59,074 nt of DNA from assembly GCA_002729125.1 (NCBI GenBank), contig PBTQ01000022.1, forward strand, positions 1 to 59,074, given 5' to 3'. Each line of letters begins with the position of its first letter. The first letter of the stretch is position 1. The position numbers were made by a program, and so were the translations under genes. Positions 50,972 through 59,074 of the stretch are shown here, piece after piece. The notes beneath the pieces are model-generated. The model saw only the letters and a program-made list of their open reading frames with translations. It did no database searches and was not told where the DNA came from. This stretch comes from Acidimicrobiaceae bacterium (GTDB lineage: Bacteria > Actinomycetota > Acidimicrobiia > Acidimicrobiales > Aldehydirespiratoraceae).

Positions 50972-53100
50972 GTTCGATTCCGGATTTCGCGTCGGTGCCC
51001 CGCCCTGCCGGCACGGTGACGCCGTCCGGCGCTGACCTCGATGCCTGGCGGACGCCGGAGGGCATTGATGTCCCCGCCTCACTTGCCGCCGACATCAACA
51101 CCGACCTTGCGTTCCCCGGGACCTTCCCCGGACTGGCGCCGTTCGTCCGTGGTCCTTACCCGACGATGTACGTCAACCAGCCGTGGACGATCCGTCAGTA
51201 CGCCGGTTTCTCCACCGCCGAGGAGTCCAACGCCTTTTACCGTCGCAACCTTGCGGCTGGCCAGAAGGGTCTGTCGGTTGCCTTCGATCTCGCCACCCAC
51301 CGCGGCTACGACTCCGACAATGCGCGGGTGACCGGCGATGTCGGCATGGCAGGTGTGGCAATCGATTCGATCCTCGACATGCGACAGCTCTTTGACGGCA
51401 TCCCGCTCGACAAGATGAGCGTGTCGATGACCATGAACGGTGCAGTGCTGCCGATCCTCGCCCTCTATGTGGTGGCGGCCGAGGAACAGGGCGTCGCTCC
51501 CAGCCAGCTCGCCGGGACCATCCAGAACGACATCCTCAAGGAGTTCATGGTCCGCAACACCTACATCTATCCGCCGACTCCGAGCATGCGGATTATCTCC
51601 GACATCTTCGCCTTCGCCAGCCAGGAGATGCCTCGCTTCAACTCGATCTCGATCTCCGGCTACCACATGCAGGAGGCGGGAGCGACGGCGGATCTTGAGC
51701 TGGCCTACACGCTGGCCGACGGTGTGGAGTACGTGCGGGCCGGCGTTGCCGCTGGCCTCGACGTCGATGCGTTTGCGCCGCGTCTCAGCTTCTTCTGGGC
51801 GATCGGGATGAACTTCTTCATGGAGGTCGCCAAGCTCCGGGCCGCCCGTCTGCTGTGGTCACACCTGATGGCCCAGTTCGACCCGAAAAACCCTAAGTCG
51901 TCGTCGTTGCGCACCCACTCCCAGACGAGCGGATGGTCGCTCACCGCCCAGGACGTGTTCAACAACGTCATCCGCACCTGTGTCGAAGCGATGGCAGCCA
52001 CTCAGGGACATACCCAGTCACTGCACACCAACGCCCTCGACGAGGCACTTGCGTTGCCCACCGACTTCTCGGCGCGGATCGCCCGCAATACCCAGCTGTT
52101 CCTTCAGCAAGAGAGCGGCACGACCCGCACCGTCGACCCGTGGGGCGGCAGCCACCATGTCGAGTGGCTCACCAATGAACTGGCCCACAAGGCGATGGCA
52201 CACATCACCGAGGTCGAGGAGATGGGGGGCATGGCCGCCGCGATCGAGGCTGGCATCCCGAAGCTGCGCATCGAGGAGGCCGCCGCCCGCACCCAGGCCC
52301 GCATCGATTCGGGGCAGCAGGCGGTGATCGGTGTCAACCGGTACCGACTCGAGCCCGACGAGGCAGACGACATCGAGGTGCTCAAGATCGAGAACGCCGA
52401 GGTCCGCTCCGCCCAGCTGGCGAAACTTGAGCGGCTGCGTGCCGACCGAGATCAGGCCGACGTCGACGCGGCCCTTCACGCACTCACCAATGCCGCCGAC
52501 GGTGGTGAGGGCAACCTGCTGGCCCTCGCGATCGATGCCGCCCGGGCCAAGGCGACGGTGGGGGAGATCAGCGACGCCCTCGAAAAGGTCTACGGTCGTC
52601 ATGTCGCAACCATCCGCACGATCGAAGGGGTGTACCGGGCCGAAGTGGGTGCCGAAGCTGATTCCGTCGTCGCCGTCCGAGCGAAGGTTGACGAGTTCGC
52701 CGCGGCGAACGGCCGCCGCCCGCGCATCCTGATCGCCAAGATGGGCCAGGACGGTCACGACCGTGGCCAGAAGGTGATCGCCACTGCGTTCGCTGATCTC
52801 GGGTTCGATGTCGACATTGGGCCGCTTTTCCAAACGCCGGAAGAGGTCGCTCGCCAGGCCGTCGAAGCCGACGTCCATGTCGTCGGTGCGTCGTCGCTTG
52901 CCGCCGGGCACCTCACCCTCGTGCCTGCGCTGCGCGATGCGCTGGCCGAGCTCGGGCGGCCCGGCATCAAGATCACCGTCGGCGGGGTGATCCCGCCCGA
53001 CGACATACCCGAGTTGCTCGACATGGGGGCGGTCGCCGTCTATCCCCCCGGCACGGTGATCCCCGACGCCGCACTCGAACTCCTCGATCTGCTCGGCTGA
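50968..53100 (+). CDS. mutB: Methylmalonyl-CoA mutase large subunit
   Basis: Catalytic subunit of the mutase, 710 residues. The substrate barrel carries [43 protein letters not shown] and [11 protein letters not shown]. The C-terminal cobalamin domain has [11 protein letters not shown] with the cobalt-ligand His597 and [13 protein letters not shown]. The start ATG 50968 overlaps the small membrane gene. A strong inverted repeat follows its stop. Length and motifs are normal. Confidence 0.96.
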   Translation: MSSIPDFASVPRPAGTVTPSGADLDAWRTPEGIDVPASLAADINTDLAFPGTFPGLAPFVRGPYPTMYVNQPWTIRQYAGFSTAEESNAFYRRNLAAGQKGLSVAFDLATHRGYDSDNARVTGDVGMAGVAIDSILDMRQLFDGIPLDKMSVSMTMNGAVLPILALYVVAAEEQGVAPSQLAGTIQNDILKEFMVRNTYIYPPTPSMRIISDIFAFASQEMPRFNSISISGYHMQEAGATADLELAYTLADGVEYVRAGVAAGLDVDAFAPRLSFFWAIGMNFFMEVAKLRAARLLWSHLMAQFDPKNPKSSSLRTHSQTSGWSLTAQDVFNNVIRTCVEAMAATQGHTQSLHTNALDEALALPTDFSARIARNTQLFLQQESGTTRTVDPWGGSHHVEWLTNELAHKAMAHITEVEEMGGMAAAIEAGIPKLRIEEAAARTQARIDSGQQAVIGVNRYRLEPDEADDIEVLKIENAEVRSAQLAKLERLRADRDQADVDAALHALTNAADGGEGNLLALAIDAARAKATVGEISDALEKVYGRHVATIRTIEGVYRAEVGAEADSVVAVRAKVDEFAAANGRRPRILIAKMGQDGHDRGQKVIATAFADLGFDVDIGPLFQTPEEVARQAVEADVHVVGASSLAAGHLTLVPALRDALAELGRPGIKITVGGVIPPDDIPELLDMGAVAVYPPGTVIPDAALELLDLLG

Positions 53101-53152
53101 TGGCCCGTGGCCGGCGGGCCCTTCGCCGGCAACAGGGGCTCACGAGCCATCA
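53098..53152. terminator. bidirectional terminator with both stop codons in the stem
   Basis: TGATGGCcCGTG (53098-53109) pairs with CACGaGCCATCA (53141-53152). An inner hairpin GCCGGCG/CGCCGGC (53110-53116 with 53124-53130) lies inside. The TGA stops of mutB and of the Dabb gene are the two outer ends of the stem. Confidence 0.6.
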
Positions 53153-53440
53153 GAGTTCGATCTGGCTGCGAGCGATCGACGTAGCATTGGGGGCGATCAT
53201 CGTGGAGATGATCTCCACGTGGCGCTCATCGGTGGCGTAGACCCGGTAATCCTCGACCGAATCGAACTCGGCCACGATCGCGATGTCGCCGGTGTTGTCG
53301 GCGAGTTCGAGGTCGAGACCGATCGCGAAGCTTGCGCACTCGGGCACGCCAGCGACCCATTCGAGGAGGGCATCTCGGATCACAGGACCCATGTGCTTGG
53401 CGTCGTCGTTGAGCGTGGTGATGACGTGATGACGGATCAT
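53150..53440 (-). CDS. Dabb (stress-responsive A/B barrel) domain protein
   Basis: A 96-residue ferredoxin-like dimeric alpha/beta-barrel protein. MIRHHVITTLND at the start, PECASFAIGLDLELADNTGDIAIVAEFDSVEDYRVY and the ATDERHVEII end match Dabb domains. ATG 53440 is chosen over 53449 and 53452 because TATGAT, a consensus -10, lies 7 nt upstream. It sits antisense inside the mut locus, between mutB and meaB. Such proteins can act as small cyclases or binders; no function is assigned. Confidence 0.8.
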   Translation of the reverse strand: MIRHHVITTLNDDAKHMGPVIRDALLEWVAGVPECASFAIGLDLELADNTGDIAIVAEFDSVEDYRVYATDERHVEIISTMIAPNATSIARSQIEL

Positions 53441-53447
53441 GGGCTGC

Positions 53448-53453
53448 ATCATA
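53448..53453 (-). promoter_or_regulatory. -10 hexamer of the Dabb gene
   Basis: TATGAT on the minus strand, 7 nt before ATG 53440. It nearly touches the meaB -10 on the other strand (53456). Confidence 0.5.
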
Positions 53454-53455
53454 GG

Positions 53456-53461
53456 TAGCGT
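53456..53461 (+). promoter_or_regulatory. -10 hexamer of meaB
   Basis: TAGCGT, exactly 6 nt before ATG 53468. Confidence 0.5.
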
Positions 53462-53467
53462 CGTCGT

Positions 53468-54454
53468 ATGGCTTCCGGTGGCACTGTGCCTTCTGATCTC
53501 GCTGCCGGCGTGCTCGCCGGTGATCGGACCGCGATCGGTCAGGCAATCACGCTTGTCGAGTCGATCCTTCCGAAGCATCGCGTCGATGCCGCAGCGCTGC
53601 TGGGTGCACTGCTTCCCCACAGGGGCGATGCCCACCGAGTCGGCATTACCGGGGTGCCCGGCGTCGGCAAGTCAACCTTCATCGAGGCGCTTGGGCTGCA
53701 GTTGACCGGCGCCGGCCACAAGGTGGCCGTCCTCGCTGTCGACCCGTCGAGTTCTCGCACTGGCGGCTCGATCCTGGGTGACAAGACCCGCATGGCCCAG
53801 TTGTCGGTCGACCCCGACGCGTTCATCCGCCCCTCACCGTCGGCGGGAACGTTGGGTGGCGTCACCCGCGCCACTCGCGAGGCGATGATCGTGCTCGAAG
53901 CCGCCGGTCACGATGTCGTGCTCGTCGAGACGGTAGGGGTCGGTCAGAGCGAGACGGTCGTGCACGGCATGGTCGACATCTTCGTCGTCTTGATGCTCTC
54001 CGGCGCAGGCGACGAGTTGCAGGGCATCAAGAAGGGCGTACTCGAGCTCGCCGATCTGCTGGCAGTCAACAAGGCCGACGGCGTCAACGTCGACAAGGCG
54101 AAGCAGGCGGCGGTCGACTACCGGCGGGCGCTGCATCTCGTCCAACCACCAGGGGCCTCGTGGGAACCTCCCGTGCTCACCTGCTCGGCGATCGAACGCA
54201 CCGGGCTCGCAGAGCTCTGGTCCGAAATCGAACGCCACCGGGCGTTGATGACCGAGACGGGCGAGCGCGACGCGCGCCGCCGGGAGCAGAAGCTCACCTG
54301 GATGCGAACGATGCTGCAGGAACGGCTGCTGGCGCACTTCGATGCCGATCCGGTGTTCGCCGCAGCTCGGGCCGATGTCGAGGCAGCGGTGAGCGACGGT
54401 TCGCTGACACCGTCGGTGGCGGTCGATCAGCTGCTCGACCGCCTCGGCCCGTAG
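53468..54454 (+). CDS. meaB: Methylmalonyl-CoA mutase-associated G-protein chaperone
   Basis: GTPase that loads and protects adenosylcobalamin in methylmalonyl-CoA mutase. The 328-residue protein has Walker A GVPGVGKST near residue 62, the switch region VLAVDPSSSRTGGSILGDKTRM, VETVGVGQSE, the guanine motif VNKADG, and the C-terminal dimerisation helices. It follows mutB after the Dabb gene and has its own promoter, so it is not in the same transcript unless read-through occurs. Confidence 0.95.
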   Translation: MASGGTVPSDLAAGVLAGDRTAIGQAITLVESILPKHRVDAAALLGALLPHRGDAHRVGITGVPGVGKSTFIEALGLQLTGAGHKVAVLAVDPSSSRTGGSILGDKTRMAQLSVDPDAFIRPSPSAGTLGGVTRATREAMIVLEAAGHDVVLVETVGVGQSETVVHGMVDIFVVLMLSGAGDELQGIKKGVLELADLLAVNKADGVNVDKAKQAAVDYRRALHLVQPPGASWEPPVLTCSAIERTGLAELWSEIERHRALMTETGERDARRREQKLTWMRTMLQERLLAHFDADPVFAAARADVEAAVSDGSLTPSVAVDQLLDRLGP

Positions 54455-54481
54455 CGATCTGACGGCGGCGGGTCCCTGGTC

Positions 54482-54501
54482 TAGCCTCCCTTCCTAGGAA
54501 G
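54482..54501 (+). promoter_or_regulatory. P450 promoter with palindromic operator
   Basis: TAGCCT (54482-54487) as -10, followed by CTTCCTAGGAAG (54490-54501), a perfect 12-bp palindrome at the expected transcription start. GGAGG before ATG 54522 is the ribosome-binding site. Confidence 0.4.
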
Positions 54502-54521
54502 CCATCGCCTCGGAGGCCCTC

Positions 54522-55838
54522 ATGACCATTGACGTCGACCTGTGGGATCACGACGCATTCCAACGTCAGGAACACCATGAACTGCTCGCCCAACTGCGCG
54601 AGACGGATCCAGGCGTGCACTGGGTCAACGAGGCAGATGAGGGGCCGGGCTACTGGGCCATCACCCGTCAGGCCCACCTGAAAGAAGTCAACCGTCAGGC
54701 CGACCTCTTTTCGTCGAACGCCCGCGGCACCCAGATGCACGAGCCGGACTTCGACAATCCGATGACCCAGGCCATGAACCAAGGCCTGATGATCGAACTC
54801 GATGCTCCGAAGCACACTCGCTTCCGGCGCATCGTGTCGCGAGGATTCACTCCGCGGATGATCCGGCTATTGGAGGACTACCTCCAGAACCGCACCGACT
54901 CGATCATCGACAAGGTGGGCGAACAGGGCCACGCCGAGTTCGTCGAGGATCTCTCGTCGGAGTTGCCGCTGCAGGCAATCGCCGAGATGGTCGGCATCCC
55001 GATCGAGGACCGCAGCAAGATCTTCGACTGGACCAACCGCATGATCGGTGGCAACGATCCCGACTTTGCGGCTGACGCCGACGAAGCCACCGGTGCTGCG
55101 GCCGAACTCTTCGCCTACAGTCGTGGCCTTCAGATGGAGCGTCGCGACCAGCCCGCCGACGACATCATCACCACGCTGCTCTCCGCCGACGTCGACGGCG
55201 AAAAGCTCAGCGAGGACGAGTTCGACATGTTCTTCCTCCTCTTGTCGGTGGCGGGCAACGAGACCACCCGCAACTCGATCACCCGCGGGATGATGGGATT
55301 CTTCGACTTTCCCGAACAGTGGGAGAAGTACAAGAGCGACCCCGCTCGGTACGAGGAGACCATGGTCGACGAGGTCGTTCGGTGGGCCACCCCGGTTCTG
55401 CACTTCCGTCGCCAGTGCACGCAGGACTACGAACTCAACGGTGTGAAGATGAAGGCCGGCGACAAGGTCGTGCTGTGGCACATCGCTGCGAACCGCGATC
55501 CCCGGGCGTTCGACGATCCGTGGAACTTCGACATCGAACGCACTCCCAACGACCATGTCGGGTTCGGTGGCGGTGGCCCGCACTTCTGCCTCGGCGCCAA
55601 CCTGGCCCGCATGGAGATCAAACTGATGTTCCGCGAGATTGCCAAGCGCCTCCCCGACATCCACCTGGCCGGCGATGTCGCCTACCTGCGCTCGAACTTC
55701 ATCGGCGGCGTGAAGAAGTTGCCGGTGGCGTTCACCCCGACCCCGTCGCTGAACACCGTGTCGATGGAACGCCTCGGCTCGGCTGCCGGTGTGTCGGGCA
55801 CCGAGGGGTTCGGCGGCGACGTCGAGCGAACCTCCTGA
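54522..55838 (+). CDS. Cytochrome P450, CYP125-like
   Basis: A 438-residue soluble P450. Heme ligand Cys356 is in FGGGGPHFCLGANLAR, the I-helix motif is AGNETTRNSITRG, and the K-helix ExxR is in DEVVRWATP. The GNETTRN pattern and the length suit the sterol side-chain oxidases of the CYP125/CYP142 type found in actinobacteria. It would hydroxylate a terminal methyl group using ferredoxin electrons; no ferredoxin gene is adjacent. GGAGG precedes the ATG. Confidence 0.9.
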   Translation: MTIDVDLWDHDAFQRQEHHELLAQLRETDPGVHWVNEADEGPGYWAITRQAHLKEVNRQADLFSSNARGTQMHEPDFDNPMTQAMNQGLMIELDAPKHTRFRRIVSRGFTPRMIRLLEDYLQNRTDSIIDKVGEQGHAEFVEDLSSELPLQAIAEMVGIPIEDRSKIFDWTNRMIGGNDPDFAADADEATGAAAELFAYSRGLQMERRDQPADDIITTLLSADVDGEKLSEDEFDMFFLLLSVAGNETTRNSITRGMMGFFDFPEQWEKYKSDPARYEETMVDEVVRWATPVLHFRRQCTQDYELNGVKMKAGDKVVLWHIAANRDPRAFDDPWNFDIERTPNDHVGFGGGGPHFCLGANLARMEIKLMFREIAKRLPDIHLAGDVAYLRSNFIGGVKKLPVAFTPTPSLNTVSMERLGSAAGVSGTEGFGGDVERTS

Positions 55839-55860
55839 ATCTGGGCGCAGGCGCTCCCGT

Positions 55861-55866
55861 TAGCCT
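55861..55866 (+). promoter_or_regulatory. -10 hexamer of the YitT/YczE-like gene
   Basis: TAGCCT, exactly 6 nt before ATG 55873. Confidence 0.5.
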
Positions 55867-55872
55867 GCGTCG

Positions 55873-56505
55873 ATGTTCGTCGATCATCTGCGCCCGACGC
55901 CGCTGACAACGATCCAGATCGTCGTCGGGCTGTGGCTGTTCGGCGTTGGCCTTGGGTTTGTCGTGCGCGGTGCAAACGGCCAAGGTGCATGGACCGTCTT
56001 TCACGATGGTCTTTCGCAGCACACGCCACTGTCCATCGGTGGGGCGACGGTGCTCACCGGGCTTGTGATCCTTGTCGTCGTGCTCGCGATGCGGGTTCGG
56101 ATTGGGCTGGGGACATTGCTCAACATCGCGACCATCGGCCCGGCCACCGACACCACGCTCTGGCTGCTCGACGAACCGGACTCGACCTTCGTCCGGGTGG
56201 TGCTGACGCTTGCTTCGCCATTCGTGATCGCCCTCGGCAGCAGCCTCTACCTCGGTGTCCACTGGGGTCCTGGGCCACGCGATGGCCTGATGACCGGGCT
56301 CAACGACCGAGGGGTGTCGATCCGGCTGGCTCGCTTCCTGATCGAACTGACCGCCTTTGTCGTCGGCTTCGTCCTTGGTGGCGCAGTCGGCTGGGGGAGT
56401 GTGTGGGCCGTTTTGGCTATCGGTCCGGCCGTGCAGTGGATGCTGCCGTGGTTCGACCAACCGACCGACGGTGGTTGGCAGGCCGGACGTGACGTGGCAA
56501 CGTGA
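55873..56505 (+). CDS. YitT/YczE-like integral membrane protein
   Basis: A 210-residue membrane protein with about five hydrophobic segments (IQIVVGLWLFGVGLGFVVRG, TVLTGLVILVVVLAMRV, VVLTLASPFVIALGSSLYLG and others). GLGTLLNIATIGPATD and the GPGPRDGLMTGL motif are characteristic of the YczE/YitT group. The role is unknown. Its end is close to the aldehyde dehydrogenase start (4 nt apart), so they may be cotranscribed. Confidence 0.8.
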   Translation: MFVDHLRPTPLTTIQIVVGLWLFGVGLGFVVRGANGQGAWTVFHDGLSQHTPLSIGGATVLTGLVILVVVLAMRVRIGLGTLLNIATIGPATDTTLWLLDEPDSTFVRVVLTLASPFVIALGSSLYLGVHWGPGPRDGLMTGLNDRGVSIRLARFLIELTAFVVGFVLGGAVGWGSVWAVLAIGPAVQWMLPWFDQPTDGGWQAGRDVAT

Positions 56506-56509
56506 CGCG

Positions 56510-57931
56510 ATGCAGACCCAAGTGCTGATCGGTGGAACATGGTCCGACGGGACCGAGCAGATCGCCGTGCACAACCCGGCAACCGGTGAACTGATCACCA
56601 CCGTCGCCGGGGGCGGGCCGGCCGAGGCCACCGCTGCCGTCGAGGCCGCCGACCGGGCACAGCGTTCGTGGGCGGCGACGGCGCCGCGTGTTCGCGCCGA
56701 AATTCTGCGGTCCTGCTGGTCGACGTTGATCGACCACACCGACGAGCTCGCCACCCTGATCACACTCGAACACGGCAAGCCACTGGTCGACGCGAAGGGC
56801 GAGATCGCCTACGCCGCCGAGTTCTTCCGCTGGAACAGCGAAGAGGCTGTCCGCATCGACGGCATCATCAAAACCGCCCCCGGTGGCAGCGGCAAAATCA
56901 TCGTTCACCACCCGCCGGTCGGGGTTGTCGTGATGGTCACCCCATGGAACTTTCCGGCAGCAATGATCACGCGCAAGGTCGCTCCGGCGCTCGCCGCCGG
57001 CAATGCGTGTGTGATCAAGCCGCCGGCCGAAACGCCACTCACGGCGCTTCGTGTCGCCCAGCTCCTCGAAGACGCGGGCGTGCCGGCCGGTCTCGTCAAC
57101 GTCGTCCCTACGAGCATCCCCGGCGAGTGGTTCGACGCCGCCACCGAGCATCGCGCCACCCGCATGGTGTCGTTCACTGGCTCGACCGCCGTCGGCAAGA
57201 TCCTGCTCAAGCGCTGCGCCGATCGCGTCCTTAAGATCGGGATGGAGCTCGGCGGCAATGCTCCGCTGGTCGTGTTCGAGGACGCCGATCTCGACCTGGC
57301 CGTCGAGGGCGCCATGATCGCCAAGATGCGCCACTCTGCCGAGGTCTGTACTGCGGCCAACCGCATGTTCGTCCACGTCGACGTCGCCGATGAGTTCACG
57401 GAACGCATGGCCGAGGCGATGGGTGCAGTAAAGGTCGGCAATGGGATGGATGAGGGCGTCACCTGTGGGCCGATGATCAACGAGGAGGCGATCGTGTCGA
57501 TCGATTCGCTCGTCACGAGCGCGCTGGCCGATGGCGCGTCTGTCGCCACCGGCGGCACACCGATCGACGGTCCGGGTTTCTTCTACGCACCGACGGTGCT
57601 CGGCGACGTCACCATGGGTTCACCGATCACGCAGGAGGAGATCTTCGGCCCCGTCGCTCCGGTCATCCCCTTCACCGACACCGAGCAGGTGATCGACTGG
57701 GCCAACGACACGGAGATGGGCCTCGCGGCGTACGTGTTCTCTCGCGATATCGGCCGTGCCCTCGGGGTGGGTGAGCGCATCCAGGCCGGCATGGTCGGCA
57801 TCAACCGAGGGGCGATGTCGGATCCGGCAGCACCGTTCGGCGGCATGAAGCAGTCCGGTCTCGGTCGGGAGGGCGCTCACGAGGGCATCTTCGAATTCTG
57901 CGAGACCCAGTACCTTGCGGCCGACTGGTAG
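56510..57931 (+). CDS. NAD(P)-dependent aldehyde dehydrogenase (SSADH-like)
   Basis: Oxidises an aldehyde, probably succinate semialdehyde or a similar one, to the acid. The 473-residue protein has VTPWNFPAAMITRK, Glu246 in MELGGNAP, and catalytic Cys280 in EVCTAANR. The C-terminal EEIFGPVAPV and GGMKQSGLGREG motifs are SSADH/GabD-like. GTG 56489 would add seven residues and overlap the previous gene. It may follow the P450 in an alcohol-to-acid oxidation (inference). Confidence 0.9.
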   Translation: MQTQVLIGGTWSDGTEQIAVHNPATGELITTVAGGGPAEATAAVEAADRAQRSWAATAPRVRAEILRSCWSTLIDHTDELATLITLEHGKPLVDAKGEIAYAAEFFRWNSEEAVRIDGIIKTAPGGSGKIIVHHPPVGVVVMVTPWNFPAAMITRKVAPALAAGNACVIKPPAETPLTALRVAQLLEDAGVPAGLVNVVPTSIPGEWFDAATEHRATRMVSFTGSTAVGKILLKRCADRVLKIGMELGGNAPLVVFEDADLDLAVEGAMIAKMRHSAEVCTAANRMFVHVDVADEFTERMAEAMGAVKVGNGMDEGVTCGPMINEEAIVSIDSLVTSALADGASVATGGTPIDGPGFFYAPTVLGDVTMGSPITQEEIFGPVAPVIPFTDTEQVIDWANDTEMGLAAYVFSRDIGRALGVGERIQAGMVGINRGAMSDPAAPFGGMKQSGLGREGAHEGIFEFCETQYLAADW

Positions 57932-57933
57932 TT

Positions 57934-57963
57934 CGGCCTCGTTGATCGGCGTCCGCCAGGCCG
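57934..57963. terminator. weak terminator candidate after the aldehyde dehydrogenase
   Basis: CGGCCT (57934-57939) and AGGCCG (57958-57963) form a 6-bp stem between convergent genes. This is weak evidence. Confidence 0.25.
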
Positions 57964-57969
57964 TTGTGC

Positions 57970-59074
57970 TCAGCGTCCGGCTGTGGCGCCGCCCCGCCGA
58001 GCGGCTCGGGCGACGGCCTCGGCGAGATCGTCAGGGTCGATCACGCGGCTGATGGTCAGGCGGATGTGGTCACCGTGGCCATCGCCGACCTGGAACGGTC
58101 CGCCTGGTGCTGCGCCGATGCCACCGGCCGCGAGCGCCACGACGGCGTTGCGCTCATCGTCGACCGGGATCCAAAGGTTGAGACCAGAACCGTTGGTATC
58201 GATCGTGATCCCGGCTCGGTCGAGCGCGTCGACGAGGGCCCGGCGACGATCGAGATAGGTCTGCTCGGCGTGGCGTACGGCAGCGTCGGCGGCCGGATCG
58301 GTGAGGAGTCCGAGCAGGACGCGCTGAAGGAGCCGCGAGGTCCACGACGGGCCGAGCTGACGGCGCCGGACGACGGCGTCGATGACCTCGGACGGCCCAC
58401 CCACGGCGGCGAGCCGAAGGTCAGGCCCGTGCGATTTCGAGAAACTGTGCACGTGCACGGTTCGGTCGGGTCGATGGACACCGAGGCTGTGAAGCGGAGC
58501 ACCTGCGACCATGCCGGAGTGGTCGTCTTCGATGACGAGCACATCGTGTTCGGCGAATCGTGCAGCCAACTGCGCCGCCCTGGCTTCGGTGACGGCAACA
58601 CCGCTTGGGTTGTGGGCCCGCGGCTGCACGATGGCGACGGTCGGGCCTCGGTCGAGTGCTGCCGCGACGGTATCGATAACTGGGCCTTCGGCATCGACCG
58701 GAACGCCAATCACATCGGCACCGGCGAGTTCGAGCATGTCGAGGACAGGGGGAAAGGTCGGGGTCTCGACGATCACTCGATCGCCGAAGTTGACGGTGGC
58801 ATCGATCAGCCGGTCGAGCGCATCCTGCGCACCGTCGAGCAAGGTGATTCGGCCGGGATCGAACGGCCATCGACGGCGGAGTTCGACCTCAAGCGCGGGC
58901 AGGACCGGCCGGTCGAGATAGCTGGTGACCTGGTGGTCGTCGGTGGCGTGGAGCAGTGGACTGCCGAGGCTGGGAAGCAGGGCCGGGTCGGGTGTGCCGG
59001 TCGAAAGATCGACAGCGAGTGCCCCCGGCTCGACCGGCACGTGCCAGGCACGTCCGCCGGCAGTGGTGCGGTCG
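57970..59074 (-). CDS. MocR-type regulator, aminotransferase part (runs off window)
   Basis: A fold-type I PLP domain of which 368 codons are visible. The cofactor Lys is in HSFSKSHGPDLRLAAVGGP, the phosphate and Asn contacts in QPRAHNPSGV and IEDDHSG, and the start region is DLSTGTPDPALLP. That start and the SFSKSHGPDLR motif match GntR/MocR regulators, whose N-terminal winged helix would lie past the window end; the frame stays open to the edge. GTG 59040 could instead start a stand-alone aminotransferase. Confidence 0.75.
   Translation of the reverse strand, partial: DRTTAGGRAWHVPVEPGALAVDLSTGTPDPALLPSLGSPLLHATDDHQVTSYLDRPVLPALEVELRRRWPFDPGRITLLDGAQDALDRLIDATVNFGDRVIVETPTFPPVLDMLELAGADVIGVPVDAEGPVIDTVAAALDRGPTVAIVQPRAHNPSGVAVTEARAAQLAARFAEHDVLVIEDDHSGMVAGAPLHSLGVHRPDRTVHVHSFSKSHGPDLRLAAVGGPSEVIDAVVRRRQLGPSWTSRLLQRVLLGLLTDPAADAAVRHAEQTYLDRRRALVDALDRAGITIDTNGSGLNLWIPVDDERNAVVALAAGGIGAAPGGPFQVGDGHGDHIRLTISRVIDPDDLAEAVARAARRGGATAGR

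Overview
This is a GC-rich, tightly packed bacterial chromosome segment with about 55 protein genes on both strands. It has no rRNA, tRNA, insertion sequence, integrase or CRISPR array that I can see. The gene content points to a free-living Actinomycetota, probably of the Acidimicrobiia type (inference): F420/FMN luciferase-like oxidoreductases, a CYP125-like P450, actinobacterial LeuA with a translated attenuator, a PAC2 protein, MutA/MutB/MeaB, a CysQ-like phosphatase, a DUF3048 lipoprotein and many acyl-CoA enzymes. Roughly twenty start codons lie 6-8 nt downstream of a TAnnnT hexamer with no clear Shine-Dalgarno sequence, so many of these genes probably have leaderless mRNAs.

Layout. 1-1022: the end of a dTDP-rhamnose operon (rfbC, then rfbB running off the window) on the minus strand. 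1161-4413: guaB, an HSL-type esterase and a Nei/Fpg DNA glycosylase, with overlapping ends. 4471-8315: a MacB/LolCD-like ABC exporter (ATPase plus a two-FtsX permease). 8446-11913: a large class III cyclase/ATPase/TPR regulator. 12905-16474: a four-gene ABC operon (ATPase, permease, ATPase, permease). 16514-22636: acyl-CoA and hydrolase genes (enoyl-CoA hydratase, thiolase-like protein, SDRs, thioesterase, AhpD-like protein), then prmA and a PAC2 gene. 23583-26871: an amidohydrolase, an alpha/beta hydrolase and a phosphodiesterase that looks circularly permuted. 26909-28851: the leuA promoter, a Leu-rich leader peptide, an attenuator and leuA. 28969-39589: LLM oxidoreductases, a SalK-like protein, a DJ-1/PfpI protein, a PhyH dioxygenase, an acyl-CoA ligase, a VanY-like peptidase, an SDR, an internally deleted GalM, a methyltransferase, CysQ and a small SRPBCC-like protein. 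39667-48966: a DUF3048 lipoprotein, a biosynthetic-type thiolase, a DUF3237 protein, a molybdopterin oxidoreductase, a GNAT acetyltransferase, an SDR lacking its catalytic Tyr, a second acyl-CoA ligase and a second amidohydrolase. 49032-54454: the methylmalonyl-CoA mutase locus (mutA, an uncharacterised 55-residue membrane protein, mutB, meaB). 54522-59074: a P450, a YitT/YczE-like membrane protein, an aldehyde dehydrogenase and the 3' part of a MocR-type regulator.

How the genes work together (inference): the ligases, hydratase, thiolases, SDRs, P450 and thioesterase suit degradation of fatty acids or sterol side chains, and the mut locus would handle the resulting propionyl-CoA. No single linear pathway can be assigned from this window. 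The observations most worth a second look are the permuted phosphodiesterase, the leaderless leu attenuator, the widespread leaderless-start signature, the small membrane protein inside the mut operon, the GalM with its catalytic middle missing, and the paired amidohydrolases without an HxH motif.
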